From positions 17,550 through 81,549 of the forward strand of contig JAZRSV010000005.1 of assembly GCA_045651685.1 (NCBI GenBank): 64,000 bases of DNA. Reading direction: 5' to 3'. Position numbers and translations under genes: made by a program. Numbering within the stretch: the stretch's first letter is position 1; each line of letters starts with the position of its first letter. The stretch is from CAKVLS01 sp045651685. Lineage in GTDB: Bacteria > Bacillota > Clostridia > Christensenellales > UBA1242. This document shows, one piece after another, positions 43,236 through 52,116 of this stretch. Under the pieces are notes generated by a model that made no database searches, was not told the DNA's origin, and saw only the letters and a program-made list of their open reading frames with translations.

Positions 43236-44483
43236 ATGAAAAGTCAAAAAATTTGTGCAATAATTTGCGAATATAACCCACTACATAACGGGCACCAATA
43301 TCTTATACAAAAAGCTAAAGAATTGTCTGGCTGTTCTTATGTCATGTGTATTATGAGTGGCAACTTTACACAGCGTGGCGACATTGCCATTTTGAACAAG
43401 CACAGCAGAGCTAGACTAGCATTGCAAGCTGGCGCAGATGTAGTTGTTCAGATACCTACTGCATATGCATCATGCTCGGCAGAAGTCTTTGCCCTAGCAG
43501 GGGTAAAAATTGCAAATAGCTTTAACAATGTCACTCACTTGTGCTTTGGTAGCGCTTATAATGAGATAGAGCCTTTGTACCAAATTGCCACCTATCTTGC
43601 AAAAGAACCAAAAGAATACAAAAAGCTACTAAAAGCATACCTTGACAAAGGCAATAGCTATAACATAAGCAAAACTAATGCCCTAGTAGATTTGGCAAAA
43701 AGCAACAAAGATCTACCACAAGATATAAAAGAAGTTTTGTCAAACTCTAACAACATACTTGGCATAGAATATCTAAAAGCGATTATCAGTACAAATAGCA
43801 AAATTACACCAATAACAATAAAGCGTGTTGGCGAGCAATTTAATAGCGAAAAATTGTCAGAATTTTGCAGTGCTACAGCAATACGAAAAGAACTATATAA
43901 GTCAAAAAATACCAAAAATATTGCAAAAACAATGCCAGACAACATCTTTGAAAGTTTTAGACAATATATAGTTAACCAAGGACTTGTCAACCAAGACTTG
44001 TACGAAGAATTGCGACTTTTTAGAATAAGAACTGCCAACCTTGCAGATTTGCAACAAGTTTTTGATGTGTCAGAAGGTTTAGAAAATAGACTTTATAATT
44101 TATCAAAACAAAGTGACAACTACACCAATTTTATCAAACAAGTTCAAACAAAACGCTACAGCGAAAGTAAAATAAACAGAGTTATAACTGGTTATATGTT
44201 GGGCATAGACAAAAAAGTTGTTGAGCAAATTTATAAGATATCTCACTTGCCATATATCAAAGTTTTGGCTGTTAGAAAAAATAGAGTTCTTAATAACTTG
44301 CAAGCAAAAACTAGTGTTATTGTTAGAACCAACGATACAAGCAAAACAACCAACTACCTATACAATAAACTAACCAATATAGAAGATAATGCAGATAGCA
44401 TATATGCGCAATTAACCAACTCACGCATAGTTAACTTGCCATATCTATCTCAACCACCAATAATAGATAGCAATTTGGATTAA
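43236..44483 (+). CDS. tmcAL: tRNA(Met) cytidine acetate ligase (TmcAL, YlbM)
   Basis: Forms N4-acetylcytidine at the wobble base of elongator tRNA-Met using acetate and ATP. The nucleotidyltransferase-like N-terminus has CAIICEYNPLHNGHQYLI (HNGH, about 17-20), MSGNFTQRGDIAI and FGSAYN. The helical C-terminal part follows. Length 415 aa. It lies divergent from pta-ackA, whose product is its substrate; this arrangement recalls the ylbJ-ylbM-ylbN-rpmF region of Bacillus. The ribosome site is weak (AAAGTAAA). Confidence 0.94.
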   Translation: MKSQKICAIICEYNPLHNGHQYLIQKAKELSGCSYVMCIMSGNFTQRGDIAILNKHSRARLALQAGADVVVQIPTAYASCSAEVFALAGVKIANSFNNVTHLCFGSAYNEIEPLYQIATYLAKEPKEYKKLLKAYLDKGNSYNISKTNALVDLAKSNKDLPQDIKEVLSNSNNILGIEYLKAIISTNSKITPITIKRVGEQFNSEKLSEFCSATAIRKELYKSKNTKNIAKTMPDNIFESFRQYIVNQGLVNQDLYEELRLFRIRTANLADLQQVFDVSEGLENRLYNLSKQSDNYTNFIKQVQTKRYSESKINRVITGYMLGIDKKVVEQIYKISHLPYIKVLAVRKNRVLNNLQAKTSVIVRTNDTSKTTNYLYNKLTNIEDNADSIYAQLTNSRIVNLPYLSQPPIIDSNLD

Positions 44484-44498
44484 AGGAGAATAACAAAA

Positions 44499-44993
44499 AT
44501 GCCAAAGAGAACTAATTATATTAACTGGGACGAATATTTTATGGGGGTTGCGCTACTTGCTGCCAACCGTAGCAAGGACCCAAACTCACAAGTAGGATGC
44601 TGTATAGCAACTAGCGACAATGTTATTGTTTCTGTAGGTTATAATGGCTTTCCTAGAGGCTGCAGCGATGATGATTTGCCATGGGAGCGCGAGGGCGAAT
44701 ACCAAGATACAAAATACCCTTATGTAGTACATGCAGAACTTAATGCCATACTTAACGCAACCGAAAAGAACTTGCATGGTTGCAAGTTGTATGTCACACT
44801 ATTCCCTTGCAATGAATGTTGCAAAGCTATTATCCAAAGCGGCATCACAAAAGTATTTTACTTAAGTGACAAATATGCTACAAGCAAAGAAACTATCGCA
44901 TCAAAACGCATGTTTAATCTTGCAGGCATACAAACAGAACAACTAAAAACATCTATCGATAGTTTGACAATTAACTACAAAGTAGAAAAATAA
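44499..44993 (+). CDS. Deoxycytidylate (dCMP) deaminase
   Basis: Deaminates dCMP to dUMP for thymidylate synthesis. The zinc site is HAELNAIL (about 87-94) with PCNECCKAII (about 107-116). MGVALLAANRSKDPNSQVGC and GYNGFPRGCSDDDLPW are typical of dCMP deaminases (ComEB family). Length 164 aa. AAAGGAG precedes the ATG; the gene follows tmcAL by 15 bases. Confidence 0.94.
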   Translation: MPKRTNYINWDEYFMGVALLAANRSKDPNSQVGCCIATSDNVIVSVGYNGFPRGCSDDDLPWEREGEYQDTKYPYVVHAELNAILNATEKNLHGCKLYVTLFPCNECCKAIIQSGITKVFYLSDKYATSKETIASKRMFNLAGIQTEQLKTSIDSLTINYKVEK

Positions 44994-45001
44994 TAATAAA
45001 A

Positions 45002-45027
45002 AACAGTGGCAATCCACTGTTTTTTTG
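45002..45027 (+). terminator. Intrinsic terminator of tmcAL-dCMP deaminase
   Basis: AACAGTGG (45002-45009) and CCACTGTT (45014-45021) form an 8-bp stem with a CAAT loop, followed by TTTTTTG. Confidence 0.88.
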
Positions 45028-45076
45028 TTGCCTTCTTGAAAGCATAAAGACAAAAAACAACTCATAATTTATTAAT

Positions 45077-46048
45077 ATGTCACAATCAAAAAACAAACAA
45101 CTTGTATGCGTTGTTGTTATATTATTTGTTATTATTTTTATAGCAATAAACCCAGCAATATATACCAAGTCTGCATATAATGGCCTAGTATTGTGGGCAA
45201 CAATTGTTTTGCCTAGTCTTTTGCCATTTTTCTTTTTTACAAAAATTTTGTCATACATGCCACAAGTATATACCCTAACAAAACCACTAAAAAAACCTAT
45301 TGGCAAATTGTATAACTGTCCGCCGCCTGCAAGCTACATCTGTCTTATGAGCATTATATCTGGCTACCCCGTAGGAGCTAAACTTACGAGCGAATTTTAT
45401 AAAAACAATCTCATATCCAGCGCTCAAGCACATCGCATTATTAGTTTTTGTTCTACATCTGGTCCTTTATTTATTATAGGCAGTGTCGGCGTTAGTCTTT
45501 TTTGTAGCAAGACTTGTGGTTTTGTAATATTTGCATCACACATTATAGCTTCTTTATTAAACGGCCTTATTTATCGCAAATATAAGCTTACCGACAACAA
45601 CGACCTTTTACCTACAATAACAACCAGCAACAATATACTTAACGATAGTATGTACAACACTATAGTATCTACTATGCTAGTTGGCGGTTTTATATCAATA
45701 TCGTTTGTTATGATAGATATGCTTAACAATATTGGACTTTTGACGCCTATAAATTATGTTTTATCGCCTATTACATCTACTTTTGGCATAACAAGTTCTG
45801 CCGTGACTAATGGACTGTTAGAGGTCACTAGAGGCTGTGTAGATCTTTCTACTCAAAACATTAATCCTTACCTTTTAAGCATTGTTAGCTGCGGTCTTAT
45901 ATCATTTGGTGGTATATCTGTACACTTACAATCGTTAGTGTTCTTGCAAGAGTGCAAAATAAAATACCGATATTTTTTGCTAACAAAAAGCACACACGCC
46001 ATCTTATCAATAGCAGTGTGTGCTCTACTTGGTATAATTTTTATCTAA
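45077..46048 (+). CDS. ylbJ: YlbJ-like sporulation integral membrane protein (nucleoside-recognition/gate domain)
   Basis: A 323-residue protein with about eight membrane helices. MSIISGYPVGAKLTSEF and CSTSGPLFIIGSVG are the typical gate-domain motifs of YlbJ, a Bacillus protein needed for spore cortex stage. Location next to ylbM (tmcAL) supports orthology. No ribosome site or good SigA promoter is seen before the ATG at 45077, which would suit a sporulation sigma factor, but I could not identify a clear SigE box. The last 8 bases overlap the convergent gene. Confidence 0.8.
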   Translation: MSQSKNKQLVCVVVILFVIIFIAINPAIYTKSAYNGLVLWATIVLPSLLPFFFFTKILSYMPQVYTLTKPLKKPIGKLYNCPPPASYICLMSIISGYPVGAKLTSEFYKNNLISSAQAHRIISFCSTSGPLFIIGSVGVSLFCSKTCGFVIFASHIIASLLNGLIYRKYKLTDNNDLLPTITTSNNILNDSMYNTIVSTMLVGGFISISFVMIDMLNNIGLLTPINYVLSPITSTFGITSSAVTNGLLEVTRGCVDLSTQNINPYLLSIVSCGLISFGGISVHLQSLVFLQECKIKYRYFLLTKSTHAILSIAVCALLGIIFI

Positions 46049-46862
46049 ATATATAATTTGCAAAAGCTTGTTTTAACTCTGCAAGTGTATCTCTTAAATA
46101 CTTGTCATTATCAACAACTTCGTTTAGCGAAATAATAAGGCCGTTAATAATAGCCATTTCTTCTATTTGACAAGCTCTAATCAAAGCGTCCAAAATCATG
46201 CGGATATTGTCGCGTTTTGTTTCTTTTTTGATATAGCCAAGATCTTGTTGCATCTCTTTAGCATAACCAATCATCTTTTCACAAAACTCTTGCATTGGTG
46301 TTTTTGGTTCTTCGATTTCTTCTTCTGGCTCTTCTTCGACAACAGTTGCCAAGATTTCTCTTTCTTGTATTCTGATATCAATAATATTAAGCTCTGGTTT
46401 TGCAGCTGGTTTTTCTTCTTCGACAACACTTGCACCAAACTTGCTAGCTACACTATCTCTAAAAGGTACGATTATTTCGCTTGCAAATCTGTCATATTGT
46501 TCGTTTTGGTTGTTAGCAAAAGGAAATTGAGTTCTTAAAAAACAATCAAAATCAATGCCTTTGCTATCTATCTGAACAAGTATGCAAAATACCAAAGGAA
46601 TAATGATGTTGTCATCTTTTGGAAGCTTAAAAGATCCACCATCAACAGCATTTTTTACGCAGCATTTTTTTAGCTCTGTCTCAAAGTCAAAGTTAATCAT
46701 ATGCTCTGCCAATAAATTATAAACACACTCGCTCTCTGCAATAGCTTTTAGAATGTTAGCAAGTTTGATATCAGTTAGTATAAATTTACCTTTAATAAAG
46801 CTGTTGCAAGCAGATATAAAGTTTTTTACTTGTAGTTGTTGCTCTTGATTAAGTTGTTCCAT
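46041..46862 (-). CDS. Hypothetical protein with acidic linker (273 aa)
   Basis: Not recognised. The N-terminal half (1-150) is mostly helical with two cysteines (KKCCVK). A low-complexity acidic stretch (about 158-205, EEEKPAAKP and EEEPEEEIEEPKTP) links it to a helical C-terminal part (206-273). No signal peptide or membrane segment. The ATG follows TTGAGGTGAAAG. The promoter region contains a 20-bp perfect palindrome. It might be a cytosolic protein with scaffolding or regulatory role; no evidence favours one. Confidence 0.75.
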   Translation of the reverse strand: MEQLNQEQQLQVKNFISACNSFIKGKFILTDIKLANILKAIAESECVYNLLAEHMINFDFETELKKCCVKNAVDGGSFKLPKDDNIIIPLVFCILVQIDSKGIDFDCFLRTQFPFANNQNEQYDRFASEIIVPFRDSVASKFGASVVEEEKPAAKPELNIIDIRIQEREILATVVEEEPEEEIEEPKTPMQEFCEKMIGYAKEMQQDLGYIKKETKRDNIRMILDALIRACQIEEMAIINGLIISLNEVVDNDKYLRDTLAELKQAFANYIFR

Positions 46863-46875
46863 CTTTCACCTCAAA

Positions 46876-46895
46876 ATTTTATTTATAAATAAAAT
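46876..46895. promoter_or_regulatory. 20-bp perfect palindrome before the 273-aa gene
   Basis: ATTTTATTTA followed by its exact complement (TAAATAAAAT). On the minus strand it lies after candidate promoter boxes (TTGTTT, 16 bases, TATGAT; or TTTACT, 17 bases, TATATT) and just before the ribosome site. An operator or an AT-rich hairpin. Confidence 0.45.
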
Positions 46896-47072
46896 ATATC
46901 ATACAACCTTGCAAAAGTAAAACAAACAAAAGCATTTGCTTTATTAAAATTTTTTGTCGCAAAAACCAGTATTTTTTGATTATTTGTCAAAAAATATTGC
47001 TAAATCTTGCACAAAAATAAAAAATTTTTTATACATAATTGTTAAACAATATCTAAAAACTGCTCAAAAACA

Positions 47073-47101
47073 TTGTAAAGCAGACAAATATGTGTTATAC
47101 T
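47073..47101 (+). promoter_or_regulatory. SigA-type extended promoter of the DUF4364 gene
   Basis: TTGTAA (47073-47078), 17-base spacer ending TGTGT, TATACT (47096-47101). It places the start near 47108 and rules out in-frame starts upstream. Confidence 0.75.
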
Positions 47102-47127
47102 TTGGGCATAAGGGGAAATTTTGCAAT

Positions 47128-47703
47128 ATGGATTTTGTCGCAGATGCAATGGTAAACAAGTTAATATTGTTGTTTGTGTTAGACAAGATGGAGATACCAC
47201 TAACCGAAAACTCTATCATCGACATATGCACTAGCAGAAACGGCTGGATCAATTATATGGACTGCCAAGAAGCTCTATATCAACTACTTGATGCAAAATT
47301 TATCTACAAAACAGTGAGCGAAGGCTCAAAATCAATAAAAGAAAACGGCGAATATACAAAAGAATCTGTATACAATATCACCTACGATGGCAGAAATTGT
47401 ATTTCTCACTTTTTTAACCGTGTACCTCAAAGCTTGCGCGAAGAAATATCTGGTTTTGCCAAACAAAATCGTATGATATTTAAGCGCAGTCAAGAATATG
47501 TTAGCGACTACTTTAAGAATACCGAAGATGGTTCTCATACTATCGTTTTGAGAATAAAAGAACCTCTTATCAACCAACCTATGTTTGAGATAAAGATAAA
47601 GGCTCCTACCAGAAACGCAGCGGTTAATGCTTGCAAAAAATGGCGTGAAAAAGCACCTAACATATATGAATTTATATACGAAAATCTTATTGATAATACA
47701 TAA
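47128..47703 (+). CDS. DUF4364 family protein
   Basis: The 191-residue protein starts MDFVADAMVNKLILLFVLDKM and has a winged-helix-like N-terminal half (about 1-100: ENSIIDICTSRNGWINYMDCQEAL, LLDAKFI) and a beta-rich C-terminal half (TIVLRIKEPL, FEIKIKAPT). This fits DUF4364, common in Clostridia and of unknown, perhaps transcription-related, function. AAGGGG lies 12 bases before the ATG. An ATG-to-stop frame beginning at 46954 overlaps the promoter and is rejected. Transcribed alone, with its own terminator. Confidence 0.82.
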   Translation: MDFVADAMVNKLILLFVLDKMEIPLTENSIIDICTSRNGWINYMDCQEALYQLLDAKFIYKTVSEGSKSIKENGEYTKESVYNITYDGRNCISHFFNRVPQSLREEISGFAKQNRMIFKRSQEYVSDYFKNTEDGSHTIVLRIKEPLINQPMFEIKIKAPTRNAAVNACKKWREKAPNIYEFIYENLIDNT

Positions 47704-47712
47704 GAAATGCAA

Positions 47713-47745
47713 AAAACCTACCAAAATGGCAGGTTTTATTTTTTT
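47713..47745 (+). terminator. Intrinsic terminator of the DUF4364 gene
   Basis: AAAACCT-CC and GG-AGGTTTT form a stem with one internal mismatch, followed by ATTTTTTT. Confidence 0.7.
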
Positions 47746-47803
47746 ACATAGAATTCTTGCAAATCATCTAAACACAAACTACAATACAAAAGGTAAAATA
47801 TCA

Positions 47804-47842
47804 ATAAAAAAACAACCTAAATTGCTTTAGGTTGTTTTTGTT
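47804..47842. terminator. Terminator of valS (bidirectional shape)
   Basis: AACAACCTAAA (47811-47821) and TTTAGGTTGTT (47826-47836) form a perfect 11-bp stem. T-rich runs occur on both strands; it lies 8 bases past the valS stop. Confidence 0.88.
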
Positions 47843-47844
47843 TT

Positions 47845-50466
47845 TTATAAAGCTTTTATTGCGTCTTGAATAGTTTGTTTTAACTCTTCATTTTTTTGCA
47901 ATTTAATTTTTTCTTGCTCAATCATTGCTGCAGGAGCTTTGTTAACAAAGCCTGGGTTTGACAACATTTTTTGACTACGAGCAATTTCGAACTCAACTTT
48001 TTCTAACTCTTTGTTTAGTCTTTCTAGCTCTTGTTTGCTATCAACCATACCACTCATTGGCAAGAAAATTTTTGCTATACCAAATACTATTGTCACACAA
48101 GTTTCGTCAATTTGAGACTCTCTATCAATAAATGAAATTTCGCTTGCTGTTGATAGTTTTTGAATATACAAAGAAGCTTCTTTTAGTAATTTTTCTTCTT
48201 TGATAGGCAATACAACTATTCTTATCTTTTTGTTGTCTGCAATATTCTTTTCGCTACGAGCATTACGAATAGCCTTGATTATTGACATAATTTGAGCCAT
48301 GTTTCTAGAAGCTCTAGTGTTAGATAGTTTTTCGTTAACAGTTGGCCAATTTGATATAACAATACTTTCGTCATGTATTGGCAATGACAAATAAATTTCT
48401 TCTGTTATAAATGGAATAAATGGGTGTAATAGCTTTAGAAGAACTGTTAATACATATATCAATGTAGATGCTGTAGCATCTTTTACTTCTTGAGTACCAT
48501 TTGCCATTTGAGTTTTTGTAAGTTCAATATACCAGTCACAGAACTTGCTCCAGAAGAAATCATACAACTCACTAGCAGCCATACCCAAATCGTATTTTTC
48601 AAACTTTTTGTCTATGCTCTTGATTAGCTTGTTAAGTTCTGTCAAAATCCACTTGTCAGCAAGTGAAAATTCTTTTACTTCTTCGATAGGTTTTACTGTG
48701 CAGTTTTCTGCTTGCATCAATACAAAACGGCTAGCATTCCAAACTTTGTTAATAAAGTTGCGGCATAGTTCTACCTTTTTGTGAGAGAACTTGCTATCCA
48801 TATCGATAGAAACACCGTTAAACAATGAGAATCTCAAAGTATCAACACCGTGTTCTTCAATAATACCAACAGGGTCTACACCATTGCCCAAGCTCTTGCT
48901 CATCTTTTTGCCGGTAGCATCTTTGATAGTACCGTTGATAAGAACTTCTCTAAAAGGTATGTCGCCTCTGTATTCTAGACCACTAAATATCATACGAGCA
49001 ACCCATAGTTGGATAATCTCTTGTGCAGTAACCATAACATTGGTTGGATAGAAATAATCTAACTCTGGAGTTTTTTCTGGATAGCCCAATGTAGACAATG
49101 GCCACAATGCAGAGCTAAACCATGTATCAAGTGTATCTTCGTCTTGAGTAATATTCTTTTTGCCACATTTTGGACAAACTTTTGGATCTTCTAATTCACA
49201 AATTACTTCGCCACAGTCTTGGCAAGTAAAGATAGGTATACGGTGACCACTCCACAATTGTCTAGAGATACACCAGTCTTTAATATTTTTCATCCAATGA
49301 AGATAAATTTTCTTAAATCTTTCTTCAGTAAAGTGTACTGTATCTTCTTCTACAACCTTAATAGCTGGTTTTGCAAGTTCTTCCATCTTAACAAACCATT
49401 GGCTAGAAATAAGAGGTTCGATAACAGTTTTGCATCTATCACAATGACCAACATTGTGAGAATAATCTTCGATACGAACTAGGTTGCCAAGTTCTTGCAA
49501 GTCTTTTACAATTTGCTCACGAGCTTTTTCTCTAGTAAGACCTTTGTAAGCACCTGCATTGTCATTCATAGTGCCGTCATCGTTAAGTATACAGATAACT
49601 TCTAGATTATGTCTCAAACCAACTTCAAAGTCGTTAGGATCATGAGCAGGAGTAATTTTTACTACACCTGTACCAAAATCCATCTCAACATAATCATCAG
49701 CAACTACTGGTATTGGCTTATTTAGTATTGGCAATATAACATTTTTGCCAACCAATTTTTTGTATCTATCATCGTTAGGGTTAACAGCAACAGCTGTATC
49801 GCCAAGCATTGTTTCTGGTCTAGTTGTTGCAATTTCGATATAATCGTTAGTACCTTCTATTTGGTATCTAATATGCCAGAAATTACCTTTTAGCTCCTTA
49901 AAGTCTACTTCGATATCAGATATAGAGCTACGGCAATGTGGGCACCAGTTAACTATACGCTTACCACGATAGATAAGACCTTTTTTGTACAAGTGTACAA
50001 AAACTTCTCTAACTGCTCTGCAGTTTTGCTCGTCCATAGTAAAACGCAATCTATCCCAATCGCAAGAATATCCCATACGCTTAAATTGATTAATAATAGT
50101 ACCTTTGTACTCTTGGTACCAATCTTCGATATGTCTTAAAAACGCCTTACGACCGATGTCTTCTTTTTTGATACCTGCTTGAGCAAGCTTTTCTACAACC
50201 TTTGCTTCGGTAGCGATAGCTGCATGGTCTGTACCAGGTAGCCAAAGCGCTTCATAACCTTGCATACGCTTGCGGCGAATAATAATATCTTGAATAGTTT
50301 GTTGAAAGGCATGACCCATGTGCAATTTGCTAGTGATGTTTGGTGGTGGCATAATAATTGTAAATGGAGTTTTATCCTTATTTACACTTGCCTTAAAATA
50401 ACCTTTACTCAACCATTTTTGATAAAGCTTTTCTTCAAAATCCTTTGGATTATAATTCTTTTCCAT
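47845..50466 (-). CDS. valS: Valyl-tRNA synthetase
   Basis: Class I synthetase of 873 residues. HIGH-type motif LHMGHAFQQTI (about 47), the editing domain with TTRPETMLGDTAVAV, a CXXC zinc pair (CQDCG, CPKCG, about 415-435), KMSKS in KKMSKSLGNGVDP (about 525), the anticodon domain and the C-terminal coiled coil (DSKQELERLNKELEKVE) are present. GGGAG precedes the ATG. A promoter lies within 100 bases upstream (TTGACA-18-TAAAAC). There is no T-box, in contrast to tyrS. Confidence 0.98.
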   Translation of the reverse strand: MEKNYNPKDFEEKLYQKWLSKGYFKASVNKDKTPFTIIMPPPNITSKLHMGHAFQQTIQDIIIRRKRMQGYEALWLPGTDHAAIATEAKVVEKLAQAGIKKEDIGRKAFLRHIEDWYQEYKGTIINQFKRMGYSCDWDRLRFTMDEQNCRAVREVFVHLYKKGLIYRGKRIVNWCPHCRSSISDIEVDFKELKGNFWHIRYQIEGTNDYIEIATTRPETMLGDTAVAVNPNDDRYKKLVGKNVILPILNKPIPVVADDYVEMDFGTGVVKITPAHDPNDFEVGLRHNLEVICILNDDGTMNDNAGAYKGLTREKAREQIVKDLQELGNLVRIEDYSHNVGHCDRCKTVIEPLISSQWFVKMEELAKPAIKVVEEDTVHFTEERFKKIYLHWMKNIKDWCISRQLWSGHRIPIFTCQDCGEVICELEDPKVCPKCGKKNITQDEDTLDTWFSSALWPLSTLGYPEKTPELDYFYPTNVMVTAQEIIQLWVARMIFSGLEYRGDIPFREVLINGTIKDATGKKMSKSLGNGVDPVGIIEEHGVDTLRFSLFNGVSIDMDSKFSHKKVELCRNFINKVWNASRFVLMQAENCTVKPIEEVKEFSLADKWILTELNKLIKSIDKKFEKYDLGMAASELYDFFWSKFCDWYIELTKTQMANGTQEVKDATASTLIYVLTVLLKLLHPFIPFITEEIYLSLPIHDESIVISNWPTVNEKLSNTRASRNMAQIMSIIKAIRNARSEKNIADNKKIRIVVLPIKEEKLLKEASLYIQKLSTASEISFIDRESQIDETCVTIVFGIAKIFLPMSGMVDSKQELERLNKELEKVEFEIARSQKMLSNPGFVNKAPAAMIEQEKIKLQKNEELKQTIQDAIKAL

Positions 50467-50551
50467 ATATTTTCTCCCAAATTGATTACATATACTGTTT
50501 TACCAAAAAAACAGTCAATATGTCAATCAAACGACTATTGTTATATTAATA

Positions 50552-50586
50552 AAATAAAAAAAAGACGCAGGCTTTTTGCCGCGTCT
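50552..50586 (-). terminator. Intrinsic terminator of the 76-aa membrane protein gene
   Basis: Minus-strand AGACGCGGC and GCC-T-GCGTCT (50586-50578 with 50572-50563, one bulge) with a five-A loop are followed by eight T residues. Confidence 0.85.
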
Positions 50587-50599
50587 AAAATTTGTACAA

Positions 50600-50830
50600 T
50601 TATTGAATGACTTGAACTATCATACCTGCAACTACAAGTATAAGACCTATCATCTTAAGAGTCACATATAGTCTGTCATTATCATCAACATCATCAGTTT
50701 TTCTAACAGCGACTGTAAACCTTTTTGCCAAAAAAATCACACTCAAGCCCACGACGGCAAGAATAATGCCAATGATGACATTGACTTGATTTAATCTAGT
50801 TAATAAATCTACAAATGCTAATAAACTCAT
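50600..50830 (-). CDS. Small two-helix membrane protein (76 aa), unknown
   Basis: Two hydrophobic segments (about 17-36, VNVIIGIILAVVGLSVIFLA, and 57-74) flank a short charged loop (RKTDDVDDNDR). No family is recognised. GGAGAG precedes the ATG and its own terminator follows, which supports a real gene. It lies between valS and the ABC uptake system, oriented like valS. Confidence 0.7.
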   Translation of the reverse strand: MSLLAFVDLLTRLNQVNVIIGIILAVVGLSVIFLAKRFTVAVRKTDDVDDNDRLYVTLKMIGLILVVAGMIVQVIQ

Positions 50831-50926
50831 AAAACTCTCTCCTAAATTACAACACTATTATATCACATAAAATAAAAATTTCAATACCTTTTTTACATCA
50901 AAATTTTTATTGTTTTTTTTCAAAAT

Positions 50927-50956
50927 TTAACACAAGTCAGCCCTTTTGAATATTAT
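50927..50956 (+). promoter_or_regulatory. Promoter of the NMT1-type ABC uptake system
   Basis: TTAACA (50927-50932), 18-base spacer, TATTAT (50951-50956). No TPP riboswitch motif is seen in the roughly 30-base leader. Confidence 0.55.
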
Positions 50957-50984
50957 AACTATATATCAACAAAAGGAGGATTAA

Positions 50985-51995
50985 ATGAAAAAGTTTGCAT
51001 GTTTGATACTGGCTGTGTTTTTTTGTACATCAATGGTAATGTATGGCTGTGGCAAAAAAGACGATAACAAAATAAGATTAGTCGAAGTAACCCACAGTAT
51101 TTTTTATGCCCCATTATACATTGCAATAAATAATGGCTACTTTGAAGACGAAGGTCTAACGATCGAATTGTCTAATGGTGGTGGCGCAGACAAATGTATG
51201 ACTGCTATATTAAGCAACAGTGCCGATATCGGTCTTATGGGTCCAGAAGCCTCAATATATGTAAAGGCAGGCAACGCAAATGACTATGCTGTTATATTTG
51301 GCCAACTTACAAAAAGAGATGGTTCTTTCTTGGTATCAAAAACACCTACAGACAACTTTGCTTGGAGTGACCTAATTGGCAAAACAGTTATTGGTGGCCG
51401 TGAAGGTGGCGTACCAGCAATAACCCTAGACTATGTCATGAAGCAAAATGGCCTAAACCCTGGCGCAAGCATAGACGAAACTCACGATGTAAAAGTTTTA
51501 AGCAACATAGAGTTTAACCTAACAGCATCAACTTTTGAAAACGACTCAAGTATAGACTACTGCACATTGTTCGAACCAGTCGCAAGTCAAGTAGTTGCTC
51601 GTGGCACTGGTTATGTTGTAGCTTCTGTCGGAGAATATAGTGGCGAAATACCTTATACAGCTTTTGCTGCAAAAAAGAGTTATTTGACAAGCAACCCAGA
51701 GCGTGCACAAAAATTTTTGAGAGCTGTACAAAGAGGCTACGAATTTTTGACTAAAGAAGGCAACCTAGAAAATGCTGTCGACAGTATTATGCCATCTTTT
51801 GCAGATACATCTAGAGATGTTATAAAATCATCATTGCAACGCTACATCTCAATAGATGCGTGGACTGATAATAGAGTTATGAAAGAAAGTTCTTACAACA
51901 CTCTTCATTCTTTAATATCTGCTGCAGGACTAATAACTAACGCAGTTGACTATGCTAGTATTGTTGACAACACCTATGCGCTTGCAATAGCATAA
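50985..51995 (+). CDS. NMT1/THI5-like ABC transporter substrate-binding lipoprotein
   Basis: A secreted lipoprotein: basic start and hydrophobic core (FACLILAVFFCTS), with the lipobox cysteine probably in MYGCGKK (residue 22). VEVTHSIFYAPLYIAINNGYFEDEGL, SADIGLMGPEASIYV, and LIGKTVIGGREGGVPA are the NMT1/SsuA/TauA pattern. Length 336 aa. Possible substrates include pyrimidine thiamin precursors, sulfonates or nitrate-like ions; the sequence does not decide. A hairpin terminator separates it from the ATPase gene. Confidence 0.9.
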   Translation: MKKFACLILAVFFCTSMVMYGCGKKDDNKIRLVEVTHSIFYAPLYIAINNGYFEDEGLTIELSNGGGADKCMTAILSNSADIGLMGPEASIYVKAGNANDYAVIFGQLTKRDGSFLVSKTPTDNFAWSDLIGKTVIGGREGGVPAITLDYVMKQNGLNPGASIDETHDVKVLSNIEFNLTASTFENDSSIDYCTLFEPVASQVVARGTGYVVASVGEYSGEIPYTAFAAKKSYLTSNPERAQKFLRAVQRGYEFLTKEGNLENAVDSIMPSFADTSRDVIKSSLQRYISIDAWTDNRVMKESSYNTLHSLISAAGLITNAVDYASIVDNTYALAIA

Positions 51996-52002
51996 CAACA
52001 AA

Positions 52003-52036
52003 AAAAGACTTTGCTAATTAGCATGGTCTTTTTTTT
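52003..52036 (+). terminator. Partial terminator between the binding-protein and ATPase genes
   Basis: AAAAGAC (52003-52009) and GTCTTTT (52026-52032) enclose a TGCTAATTAGCA palindrome, with T residues following. It should make the binding protein more abundant than the membrane parts. Confidence 0.7.
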
Positions 52037-52064
52037 AACACTTTTTGCAAAGCGCAAATATAAT
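52035..52064 (+). promoter_or_regulatory. Internal promoter of the ABC ATPase-permease genes
   Basis: TTAACA (52035-52040), 18-base spacer, TATAAT (52059-52064). The geometry matches the promoter at 50927. Confidence 0.55.
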
Positions 52065-52116
52065 GAAGTATACAGCACATAGCTGTAGTGCGATAAATAT
52101 TTTTTAGGAGTACCCA

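Noticed and set aside
45028..45076. SigA or SigE promoter of the ylbJ-like gene
   Set aside because: No box pair with acceptable spacing could be found by eye.
46954..47127. Longer N-terminus for the DUF4364 gene
   Set aside because: The promoter (47073-47101) lies inside this stretch and the family begins at the ATG at 47128.
50467..50600. T-box upstream of valS
   Set aside because: No GGTGGTACCACG-like core or antiterminator was found; the hairpin near 50563 is the terminator of the next gene.
50831..50984. TPP riboswitch before the NMT1-type transporter
   Set aside because: The CTGAGA and related THI-box motifs are absent and the leader is too short.
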